Shown one piece after another: positions 1 to 5,794 of a stretch of 10,158 nt of DNA (positions within the stretch are counted from its first letter, which is position 1; each line of letters starts with the position of its first letter). The position numbers and the translations under genes were made by a program. The notes under the pieces are model-generated. The model searched no databases. It was not told the origin of the DNA and saw only the letters and a program-made list of their open reading frames with translations. Source of the DNA: an uncultured bacterium (lineage in GTDB: Bacteria > Actinomycetota > Coriobacteriia > Coriobacteriales > Coriobacteriaceae); NCBI GenBank assembly GCA_905215205.1, contig CAJMPK010000045.1, forward strand, positions 1-10,158, written 5' to 3'.

Positions 1-16
1 ATATTTACCAGGTTTT

Positions 17-60
17 AATCGGCTGCAGAACCTCAAGCAGAGCCTCAAAGGGCCGATTTT
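17..60 (+). terminator. weak candidate terminator hairpin
   Basis: AATCGGC (17-23) pairs with GCCGATT (52-58) around a 28-nt loop, and the right arm runs into TTTT. It could end a plus-strand transcript entering from the left. The loop is long and the T-run short. The rest of 1-151 shows no gene, only a small GGCA/TGCC hairpin at 94-105. Confidence 0.2.
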
Positions 61-115
61 GCTGTTACTAAATCAGTGACAGTACTCATATTTGGCATTT
101 TTGCCCACCGAGTCG

Positions 116-140
116 CGGGGAGGTGACATTCGGCTCCCCG
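116..140 (-). terminator. 3' hairpin after the PfkB-type kinase gene
   Basis: CGGGGAG (116-122) and CTCCCCG (134-140) form a 7-bp GC-rich stem beginning 11 nt beyond the kinase stop codon on the minus strand. No T-run follows directly, so it is either a poor intrinsic terminator or an mRNA 3'-end stabilising hairpin. Confidence 0.3.
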
Positions 141-151
141 GGACTACTCAC

Positions 152-1015
152 CTATTCGGAAATCGGCACTCCATGGCCCCAGGAGCCTTCCATGCCGCAT
201 ACGGTCGAGGCAAACCCCGCCGCAAAGTCGAGTGCGCGCTCGATGGCCTCGGCACCATCCTCGCCACGCTTGACAGAATCGAGATAGCACATCAGGAATG
301 AGGTCAGGAACGAATCGCCCGCTCCCATGGTGTCCTTCATGTCCGCCACGGGCTTGGCATGCTGGCGATAGTATCGATCGCCGTCATAGGCAATGCAGCC
401 CTCAGCGCCAGCCGTTGCCGATACAAAACGCGGACCTAGGCTCTTCACCCATGCCAGACGCTCGCGAATCTCATCCTCGCTCGCGGCGTCTGCCGCGCTA
501 AAGAACGCGAAGTCAACATAGGGAGCAATCTGCTCGTAGTACTCGTCGGTCGAATCGTCCGAGAAGTCAAACGAAACCGTGATGCCCGCGGCCTTCAACT
601 TGGGAAGTTCACGCTCGGTAAAGCAGTAGTTACCCGAGTGGACTACGTCGAACTGCTTCACGTATGCAAGGTCAAAGCGATCGAGCACATAGCGAGCATC
701 ACCACGGATGCCACCCTCATTGGAGCCAAGGAAAACACGGTCGCCGTTAACGACGGTCACGCGCGCAGCACCATTCTCACCGATGAGCTGCTTGCATTTG
801 GCTAGTTCAACGTCCTCATCTTCAAGACTCGCAATCACGTGCTCGGCAGCAGCGTCATTACCAAAGATGCCCGTATACGCGGAGCGCGCAGCTCCGCATT
901 TCTTGGCATACACGGCAAAGTTCACCGCATTGCCACCCGGATACATTGTGTGGATATGCTCGTAGCGGTCGACGACGTTGTCGCCAAACCCCAGTGCGCT
1001 CACGTTAAATGCCAT
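152..1015 (-). CDS. PfkB-family sugar kinase, fructoselysine 6-kinase (FrlD)-like
   Basis: A 287-aa cytoplasmic ribokinase/PfkB-family kinase that would phosphorylate a sugar or sugar derivative with ATP. Visible motifs are GDNVVDRY at residues 11-18, the substrate-side PGGNAVNFAVY at 26-36, and the C-terminal signature DTMGAGDSF at 228-236, in which D234 is the expected catalytic base. The GDN-VD-Y start, the GGNAVN block and the overall length resemble E. coli FrlD as I recall it more than ribokinase or fructokinase. Fructoselysine 6-phosphate formation from Amadori products is therefore a reasonable guess. The partner deglycase (FrlB) is not in the window, so the substrate stays open. The ATG at 1013-1015 has a GAGAGGTGG ribosome binding site. 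It lies 60 bases after the HAD hydrolase gene with no strong terminator between, so co-transcription is likely. Confidence 0.85.
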   Translation of the reverse strand: MAFNVSALGFGDNVVDRYEHIHTMYPGGNAVNFAVYAKKCGAARSAYTGIFGNDAAAEHVIASLEDEDVELAKCKQLIGENGAARVTVVNGDRVFLGSNEGGIRGDARYVLDRFDLAYVKQFDVVHSGNYCFTERELPKLKAAGITVSFDFSDDSTDEYYEQIAPYVDFAFFSAADAASEDEIRERLAWVKSLGPRFVSATAGAEGCIAYDGDRYYRQHAKPVADMKDTMGAGDSFLTSFLMCYLDSVKRGEDGAEAIERALDFAAGFASTVCGMEGSWGHGVPISE

Positions 1016-1075
1016 GACGCCACCTCTCTCTTATGTCAACGGAACCACTGTTGTGACAGCAGTACCGCCCAGGAT

Positions 1076-1735
1076 CTACGCGAGTTCCAACAGTTCCGGC
1101 AGCTGGTCGATAATCTTGTCCGCGGCATCCTGGCTAAAGCCAAAGCGCTCCTCGCGCTTGGCAATGACCGTCAGGCCGGCTCGCTTACCCGCGGTAATAC
1201 CCGGAACGGAATCCTCAACGCAGCAGCAACGATTCGCGGGCAGCCCCAACAGGCCCAGCGCATGCAGATAGATGTCGGGCTCGGGCTTGCTCTCCTTAAA
1301 CTGCTCGCCGCTCACCACATACTCAAAGGCATCCGACAGCCCGCACGCATTGAGCACTTCCTCGATGCTAACCATGGGAGACGAGCTGGCAAGCGCCACG
1401 CGAACGCCACGGCGCGGCAGCTCTCGAATCGTATCCACGGCGCCTGGGTTAATCAAAGCCTGATAGTCGCGCGGACGCTTATGCGCCCACTCGTCCCAAC
1501 GGGCCAACGCTTCCTCGCCAGTGAAATGCCCCTTACCGGCGCGCTCAAACCAATCGACCAGCATATGCAGGAAGAACTGATGCGAGGTACCGACCTGCCC
1601 ATTCAACTCCTCTTGAGTCAGGTTAAGCCCAAGCTCCTTGGCAAACGCGGCAGTCTCGCCCAGGTAGTAATACTCGGTATCGACAATGACGCCGTCCATG
1701 TCAAAGATGACGGCGTCGAACGGAAATGCGAACAC
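1076..1735 (-). CDS. HAD-IA family hydrolase, beta-phosphoglucomutase-like
   Basis: A 219-aa haloacid-dehalogenase-superfamily protein, probably a sugar-phosphate phosphatase or phosphomutase. Motif I is FDMDGVIVDTE at residues 11-21 (nucleophile D12, acid/base D14). Motif II is the serine in LASSSP, motif III the lysine in KESKPEPDIY, and motif IV is VEDSVPG. A helical cap of about 65 residues sits between motifs I and II, as in subfamily IA enzymes such as beta-phosphoglucomutase and phosphoglycolate phosphatase. I chose the GTG at 1733-1735 because GGGAGG lies 5 nt upstream. The longer ATG form starting at 1783 would be translated from inside the preceding terminator hairpin and adds 16 residues unlike the family. 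Substrate unknown. It lies 60 bases upstream of the PfkB-type kinase gene. Confidence 0.85.
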   Translation of the reverse strand: MFAFPFDAVIFDMDGVIVDTEYYYLGETAAFAKELGLNLTQEELNGQVGTSHQFFLHMLVDWFERAGKGHFTGEEALARWDEWAHKRPRDYQALINPGAVDTIRELPRRGVRVALASSSPMVSIEEVLNACGLSDAFEYVVSGEQFKESKPEPDIYLHALGLLGLPANRCCCVEDSVPGITAGKRAGLTVIAKREERFGFSQDAADKIIDQLPELLELA

Positions 1736-1749
1736 GGCACCCTCCCTAA

Positions 1750-1776
1750 CAAAAGGACGCCCGCGAGCAGGCGCCC
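1750..1776 (-). terminator. intrinsic terminator after the Cof-type HAD gene
   Basis: On the minus strand GGGCGCCTG (1776-1768), loop CTCG, CGGGCGTCC (1763-1755) forms a 9-bp stem with two G-T pairs, followed by TTTTGTT. It starts 23 nt after the stop codon of the HAD-IIB gene. It ends only about 15 nt before the GTG of the next gene, so it may act as an attenuator between the two. Confidence 0.7.
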
Positions 1777-1799
1777 GAACCATGCATTAATCGGCGATT

Positions 1800-2642
1800 C
1801 TAGCCCAGCAGCTTATCCAGCGCCACCGCAATGCCGTCTTCGTTGTTATTGGCGGTCACCATCTGGGCCACAGCCTTAACCTCATCGACGGCGTTGCCCA
1901 TGGCAACACCGGTGCCGGCCCACTCAATCATGGACTTGTCGTTCTGGCCGTCGCCAAACGATACGACCTCACTGGCATCGATGCCGAGCTTGGGCAGGGC
2001 ACCCTCGAGCGCACGGGCCTTGTCAATACCGGGCGCCGTGTACTCAAAGTACCAGTCGGCCGTAAACATACCCGAAAGCGTCTGAGTAAAGGGCGCGTAC
2101 ATCTCCTCGTGATGCGCTTGCAGATAGGCCGGGTCGCCCGCAGTGAGCAGCTTGTCCACAGGATAAGCGTCAGCGACCTCATGCAGGCTCTCCACCTCGC
2201 GGATCTTAAGATCGCACGCATCGCGCTCATACTTGACGATATTCTTCTGCGAGCCGTCAGGCAGCGTGATCATGCAATGATACGAGTCCTCGACGTGTAA
2301 ATCGCGACCGAGCGAAATCATAGGGATCACGTCAAAATTACGCAGGTGATCAATCAGGCGATGCAATTCGTCGGCAGGCATAGCCTGATCGAACAGCACC
2401 TCGTCGGTCTGGGCATCGACGACGTGAGCGCCGTTAAAGGCCACCAGCAGACCGTCATGGTTTTGAAGGTCGAGCTCCTGTGCCAAGGCGTGCAGCCCCC
2501 ATGCGGGACGGCCCGAAGCCAAAATGAGCTTAATGCCCGACTCCTGCGCCGCGAGCAGCTTCTCGCGCGTACGCGGGCTAATCACTTTCTGGTCGTTGGT
2601 GAGCGTACCGTCGATATCCATTGCGATGGCTTTGATTGCCAT
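1800..2642 (-). CDS. Cof-type HAD-IIB family sugar phosphatase
   Basis: A 280-aa HAD superfamily hydrolase of the Cof/YidA type, expected to remove phosphate from sugar phosphates or related metabolites in the cytoplasm. Motif I is MDIDGTLT at residues 8-15 (nucleophile D9, D11), motif II LASGRP at 41-46, the motif III lysine is K208 in GIDKARAL, and motif IV GDGQND at 230-235 followed by GVAMGNA. The region between about 85 and 200 is the type IIB cap. Length is normal for the family. The start is the ATG at 2640-2642, with GGGAGG 5 nt upstream; an in-frame ATG at 2693 would add 17 residues with no good ribosome binding site. It lies about 150 bases downstream of deoC with no obvious terminator in that gap, so the two may share a transcript. 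Confidence 0.9.
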   Translation of the reverse strand: MAIKAIAMDIDGTLTNDQKVISPRTREKLLAAQESGIKLILASGRPAWGLHALAQELDLQNHDGLLVAFNGAHVVDAQTDEVLFDQAMPADELHRLIDHLRNFDVIPMISLGRDLHVEDSYHCMITLPDGSQKNIVKYERDACDLKIREVESLHEVADAYPVDKLLTAGDPAYLQAHHEEMYAPFTQTLSGMFTADWYFEYTAPGIDKARALEGALPKLGIDASEVVSFGDGQNDKSMIEWAGTGVAMGNAVDEVKAVAQMVTANNNEDGIAVALDKLLG

Positions 2643-2791
2643 ATATGCCTCCCTGTCATTGAACAACCTTGTCTGAGCCATCATACAGAACACCCATCGC
2701 GACTCCGTTTACAACGGGCAAAAAGTCATATTGTCTCGAACATGAACGGCGTGTGGTCGTGAAGCTTTATCGCTCAGGTCAAATACGTCTG

Positions 2792-3466
2792 CTAGCGACG
2801 CTCATCCGTCGGTGCGCCCTCGACGATCGCGATGCCCGCCGATGCGCCTAACGCGCTGGCGCCGGCCTCGATGAATGCGCAAGCCTCTTCGTAATTATGG
2901 ATACCGCCCGCCGCCTTGATTGCCACGGCATCGCCGAGCACCTCGTGCATCAGCCGCACGTCCTCGAGCTTAGCACCGCCAAAGCTTCTGCCGGTCGATG
3001 TCTTAAGGAATCCCGGCTTGGCCTCCAGCGCGATCTCGCATACACGGCGCTTGGCGGCGTCGTCGCCGTCCAGCTTGCACATCTCGACGATTACCTTGTC
3101 AGTGATGCCATGCGCGCGACAAAAATCAGCAATGGTAGTCATCTCGCGCTCGATGGCATCAAAATCGCGGTTCTCGATCGACCCCTGATTCAAAACGTAG
3201 TCAATCTCGGTAAAGCCACACGCAGCGTATTCCTCAAACCTCGCAAGCTTCTCCTCAAGCGTCATAGTGCCCTGGGGAAAGTCGATGGCGCCGGCAAGGA
3301 TGATGTCAGAGCCCTCGAGCATGGCGCGGCCCGTCTCGTACTCCTGAAGGTTCGCAAATACGCAGCGAAAGTTGTACTTTAACGCCTTCTCGACATACTG
3401 CTCAAACGTGTCCTCGGGGGCATCGATATAGTCGATGTATTTATTGATGGGTTTGGCAAGTGTCAT
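2792..3466 (-). CDS. deoC: deoxyribose-phosphate aldolase, DeoC
   Basis: A 224-aa class I aldolase that cleaves 2-deoxyribose 5-phosphate into glyceraldehyde 3-phosphate and acetaldehyde, in deoxynucleoside catabolism. The Schiff-base lysine is K155 in FLKTSTG (153-159). D89 (EIDYVLNQG) and K184 (AIKAAGGI) match the proton-relay Asp and the second lysine of the family. Length matches short DeoC enzymes of about 220 aa. Some usually conserved blocks differ: SFGGAKLEDV replaces the more common STGGATVEDV, and AIDFPQG replaces the usual GFPxG, so this is a diverged branch and substrate preference could differ. The start has GGAGG 6 nt upstream. No deoxynucleoside phosphorylase or phosphopentomutase gene is adjacent; the neighbours are HAD phosphatases. 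Confidence 0.9.
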   Translation of the reverse strand: MTLAKPINKYIDYIDAPEDTFEQYVEKALKYNFRCVFANLQEYETGRAMLEGSDIILAGAIDFPQGTMTLEEKLARFEEYAACGFTEIDYVLNQGSIENRDFDAIEREMTTIADFCRAHGITDKVIVEMCKLDGDDAAKRRVCEIALEAKPGFLKTSTGRSFGGAKLEDVRLMHEVLGDAVAIKAAGGIHNYEEACAFIEAGASALGASAGIAIVEGAPTDERR

Positions 3467-3500
3467 GCTGGGCCTCCTTGTTCAGGACTGACAACCGATT

Positions 3501-3524
3501 CGTGGTTTCACGCGAAATACCACG
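3501..3524. promoter_or_regulatory. inverted repeat upstream of deoC, candidate operator
   Basis: CGTGGT (3501-3506) and ACCACG (3519-3524) are a perfect 6-bp dyad with a 12-nt centre, which itself holds a smaller TTTC-ACGC-GAAA dyad (3506-3517). It lies 34-58 bases before the deoC start. The word GTGGTAT recurs at 3571-3577, inverted relative to ATACCAC at 3517-3523. Position and symmetry suggest a repressor site; the regulator is not in the window. Confidence 0.4.
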
Positions 3525-3585
3525 TTCAATGTACGCCCGACATACAAGGACAGCGTCCGCATTCCGACAAGTGGTATGAAATTAG

Positions 3586-3605
3586 CTGTAAACGTATATT
3601 TACAG
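3586..3605. promoter_or_regulatory. CTGTAAA-N6-TTTACAG operator-like dyad
   Basis: CTGTAAACGTATATTTACAG has perfect 7-bp arms around CGTATA, an AT-rich 20-bp site typical in size of TetR- or GntR-type operators. It is about 120 bases upstream of the deoC start and about 265 bases before the plus-strand promoter. The spacing does not fit E. coli-type (CTGT-N8-ACAG) or Gram-positive SOS boxes. Confidence 0.4.
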
Positions 3606-3840
3606 ACAGCGAATGGCACCGCACGCGGATGCCGACAGCAAGACATCCCCCCTCAATACACCCTCATGCCCCTTTACTGTTTGCGACCAGAAATGATGAG
3701 CTGCACAACGTCGTTAGCGGTCGAATTCGACCTCTGACGACGTCACGCGACTCATCGTATCCGACCGACAACAGAAAAGGGGCACGTTCGCATAGCGTGG
3801 CGCGTGACGGTTGCAAAACCACCCCATTTGAAACAAACGC
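3606..3840. other. non-coding stretch with three clustered small palindromes
   Basis: I see no credible gene here: the open frame at 3629-3910 has no ribosome binding site and no family resemblance. Within 39 bases lie AACG-T-CGTT (3707-3715), a perfect 14-bp palindrome GGTCGAATTCGACC (3719-3732), and TGACG-A-CGTCA (3735-3745). These may be protein-binding sites between the divergent deoC and plus-strand transcription units. Confidence 0.35.
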
Positions 3841-3850
3841 AAAAAAGTAC

Positions 3851-3877
3851 TTGCAAAGACGCGTTCCGACATATAAG
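3851..3877 (+). promoter_or_regulatory. candidate promoter of the three-gene cassette
   Basis: TTGCAA (3851-3856) and TATAAG (3872-3877) resemble -35 and -10 boxes with a 15-nt spacer, shorter than the ideal 17. An A-run (3841-3846) just upstream of the -35 box resembles an UP element. Transcription would begin near 3884, right at the first leader hairpin. Confidence 0.5.
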
Positions 3878-3883
3878 TTGATA

Positions 3884-4222
3884 AAAGACCGCCGTTGCGG
3901 TTTTAAGTAGATCGAGCATATGAAATTTCAGTTTTTAGCGTGTAAGAGAAAGAAGATCGGCAAAGTACAACCCCAAACGCAATGACAACTTAATGAGGTA
4001 ACTGCCACATGTGAGGCACCCAGGGCATTGCTGTCTCGATTTTGAGCACGATGCCTTCCGCCTTGCATGGGCCGTTCCATCCCGCCCCTGCAGCAACTGC
4101 CTCACGGGCTCATTGAAAACCGCATAGCACCCCAACGTCAGCACATCACCCACGGCAAGCACATCACTCACGACAACCAACACATCAACAAACAGCACGA
4201 ACATCAACCGATTGGAGAAGCT
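3884..4222 (+). promoter_or_regulatory. long structured 5' leader with boxB/boxA-like elements
   Basis: About 340 nt separate the candidate promoter from the first start codon. Hairpins seen: 3885-3904 (8-bp stem, loop CGTT, right arm ending in TTTT); 4003-4018 (TGCC/GGCA); 4024-4055 (GGCAT/ATGCC with an inner CTC/GAG stem); and 4081-4108 (CCCG/CGGG around GCAG-CAA-CTGC). Directly after the last hairpin, GCTCATTGAAAAC (4108-4120), followed by CGCATA, closely resembles the boxA region of Gram-positive rRNA leaders (GTTCTTTGAAAAC type). Hairpin then boxA is the order found in rRNA antitermination leaders. I infer an antitermination or structured regulatory leader. A separate small RNA gene is the alternative. 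Confidence 0.5.
4130..4210 (+). repeat. C-rich, G-poor leader tract with CACATCA repeats
   Basis: CACATCA occurs at 4142-4148, 4160-4166 and 4181-4187 (steps of 18 and 21 bases), and a related AACATCAAC word follows near 4200. The tract is rich in C and A and poor in G, so the RNA would be largely unstructured. That composition is typical of Rho-loading (rut) sites. It lies just before the first gene's ribosome binding site. Confidence 0.4.
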
Positions 4223-5113
4223 ATGACAAACCACCACGCTGAAGACGGCGATAAGAAAAGCATTCTGGATGCCCGCATTGAGCGAGCATATGCAAACGAA
4301 TATGACGCCGCCTTTGCCGCCGCGACCATCAAGAACTACGCGTCGCTACCGCTCGCGACGATCTTGGCCGACCACCCTCAACTGCTGAAGCGCTGCACAA
4401 AGATCATGGGCGACCCCGACATTCGCAAGCTGACAGACCCCTATGCCCCAAAACGCGACAACGATTCGTACGTTCTTACCGTAGGCTGCCTAGCCCATAT
4501 GCTTACGGCGCTCGACACGAAACTCAAGCTCGAATGGGAACCCGACGAGCGTCATGAACTCGAAAGCAAGCGGAACACCCTGCGCACCGCGCTGTTCCTT
4601 CCGTTGGACGGCCTCAAGCGCTGCAACGTCGAGCTCAATACACAGGCGCGGCAAAAGCCCGGGACCACAGGGCAGAAAACTCCAAGACCCCATGCGGCCA
4701 TCGTCGACCGCAACCGATATAACCGCATGACCGCGCATTTTTCTGCCGGGGGAGCAGCCATAAGGACGCTGATCGACCTGCTGTGCCTCCTGAGCATCAA
4801 CGAGCTATTTGAGGGCTATCTCGCCCTTGTTCCCGCGACGGCACCCAAGTCGGTAGCAAAGATCATCGAGACCTGCAGACGCCAGTTTGAGCGCCATCGC
4901 AATGGCAGCGAGATGAACGCCAGCATCGCGCAGTACTACGCGGCTCATTACAAAAATGACGGATGTGCCCCTGTCGAGCATCAGCTGCGGCTCGCCTACA
5001 CCACGCCCGCCGCAACGCTCTATCGCTTTGGAGCCCTTGGCGCTTGCGAGCCGCACGAACAGGCAGCCTGCCCCACAACCGAGCTCGATCTCAGGCTCGG
5101 ACGAACCCTGTAG
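4223..5113 (+). CDS. hypothetical protein, first gene of the ClpP-VirD4 cassette
   Basis: A 296-aa protein I do not recognise. The ATG at 4223 is chosen because GGAGAAG (4214-4220) precedes it; the frame is open back to 4067, but that part is the CACATCA-rich leader and would give a His-rich, low-complexity extension. The protein is hydrophilic and helix-rich, with a charged N-terminus (EDGDKKSILDARIERAYANE) and a basic, proline-containing middle segment around 140-160 (QARQKPGTTGQKTPRP). One hydrophobic stretch at about 188-210 (TLIDLLCLLSINELFEGYLAL) carries charged residues and looks like a core or amphipathic helix rather than a membrane span. There is no signal peptide and no visible catalytic motif. 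By position it could be an accessory or adaptor for the protease and ATPase downstream, but nothing in the sequence proves that. Confidence 0.75.
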   Translation: MTNHHAEDGDKKSILDARIERAYANEYDAAFAAATIKNYASLPLATILADHPQLLKRCTKIMGDPDIRKLTDPYAPKRDNDSYVLTVGCLAHMLTALDTKLKLEWEPDERHELESKRNTLRTALFLPLDGLKRCNVELNTQARQKPGTTGQKTPRPHAAIVDRNRYNRMTAHFSAGGAAIRTLIDLLCLLSINELFEGYLALVPATAPKSVAKIIETCRRQFERHRNGSEMNASIAQYYAAHYKNDGCAPVEHQLRLAYTTPAATLYRFGALGACEPHEQAACPTTELDLRLGRTL

Positions 5114-5134
5114 CCCGCCAGCCCCTCCGCGGGC
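5113..5134 (+). other. hairpin directly after the hypothetical gene's stop codon
   Basis: GCCCGC (5113-5118) and GCGGGC (5129-5134) form a 6-bp GC stem with a 10-nt loop, starting in the stop codon and ending 32 nt before the protease ribosome binding site. No T-run follows, so it is more likely an mRNA processing or stability element, or a partial attenuator, than a terminator. Confidence 0.35.
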
Positions 5135-5176
5135 AGCGACTCTATTCCACAACACCACCAACAGAAAGGAGTCCTC

Positions 5177-5794
5177 ATGGACACCAATCATTCCCCCATC
5201 ATCAGCCCCCTCACCATGCGTGAATCCGCCCGAGGCATCACGCTCACCAGCATTTACGATGAGATGCTCGCCCGTCGCGAGCTCTCCGTCATGGGAAACA
5301 TCGAAACCCCGATGGCCCACGACCTATGCCAGCAGATCCGCCTGCTCGATGCCACCGACCCCAGCCGCCCCATCACCATATTTGTCGCCAGCGCCGGCGG
5401 AAGCGTGCGATCGGGCCTTGCGATCTATGACGCCATGCGCCTCGCATCGTGCCCCATCCGCACCGTCTGCCTGGAATTCGCCGCGTCCATGGGCGCCGTG
5501 ATCTTTATGGGCGGCGACGATCGCCGTATGGCGCCCCATGCAGAGCTCATGATTCACGACCCGCTGATCCCCCAGGGGGCAGGCGGCTCGGCACTTGCGC
5601 TGCAGGAAACCAGCCGGCGTCTCATGCAGACCCGCAAGACCCTCACGCAAATCCTCTCGGACCGCAGCGGCCTCACGCCCAAGCGCATCCAGTCCCTCAC
5701 TGCAAAAGACACCTACCTTTCGGCCGAGCGCGCCGTCGAGCTCGGCTTTGCCCACGAAATCCTCTCGACCACCAAGGAGATCGCCCATGTCTAA
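5177..5794 (+). CDS. ClpP-family ATP-dependent serine protease subunit
   Basis: A 205-aa ClpP-fold peptidase, close to normal ClpP length and with no obvious propeptide. The N-terminal block SIYDEMLARRELSVMGNIET aligns with the ClpP IYSRLLKERIIFLGGPI region. SAGGSV (72-77) matches the SPGGSV oxyanion-hole loop. The expected triad is complete: S104 in FAASMGA, H127 in MIHDP, and D178 in KDTYLSAERAVELGF, which aligns with E. coli ClpP D171. An active, probably ring-forming peptidase is therefore likely. ClpP needs an unfoldase (ClpX, ClpA or ClpC) to degrade folded proteins; none is encoded here, but a VirD4-type ATPase gene overlaps its 3' end. It has an AAGGAG site 5 nt before the ATG. It differs enough from housekeeping ClpP to look like an accessory paralogue. 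Phage head-maturation ClpP relatives exist, but no phage genes are nearby. Confidence 0.85.
   Translation: MDTNHSPIISPLTMRESARGITLTSIYDEMLARRELSVMGNIETPMAHDLCQQIRLLDATDPSRPITIFVASAGGSVRSGLAIYDAMRLASCPIRTVCLEFAASMGAVIFMGGDDRRMAPHAELMIHDPLIPQGAGGSALALQETSRRLMQTRKTLTQILSDRSGLTPKRIQSLTAKDTYLSAERAVELGFAHEILSTTKEIAHV

Noticed and set aside
839..1879. 346-codon open frame on the plus strand
   Set aside because: It is antisense to three recognisable minus-strand genes and crosses their boundaries and a terminator; no family resemblance.
3586..3605. SOS box upstream of deoC
   Set aside because: CTGT and ACAG are 12 bases apart, unlike the 8 in the E. coli LexA box, and the Gram-positive GAAC-N4-GTTC form is absent.
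3629..3910. 93-codon open frame upstream of the cassette
   Set aside because: No ribosome binding site, no recognisable composition, and it runs through the candidate promoter and the first leader hairpin.
4142..4207. CRISPR-like repeat array
   Set aside because: The repeated CACATCA word is only 7 bases, has uneven spacing, no spacer-repeat structure and no cas genes.
4067..4222. N-terminal extension of the hypothetical protein
   Set aside because: The frame is open, but the extension overlaps the boxA-like site and CACATCA repeats, and the internal ATG at 4223 has the only good ribosome binding site.
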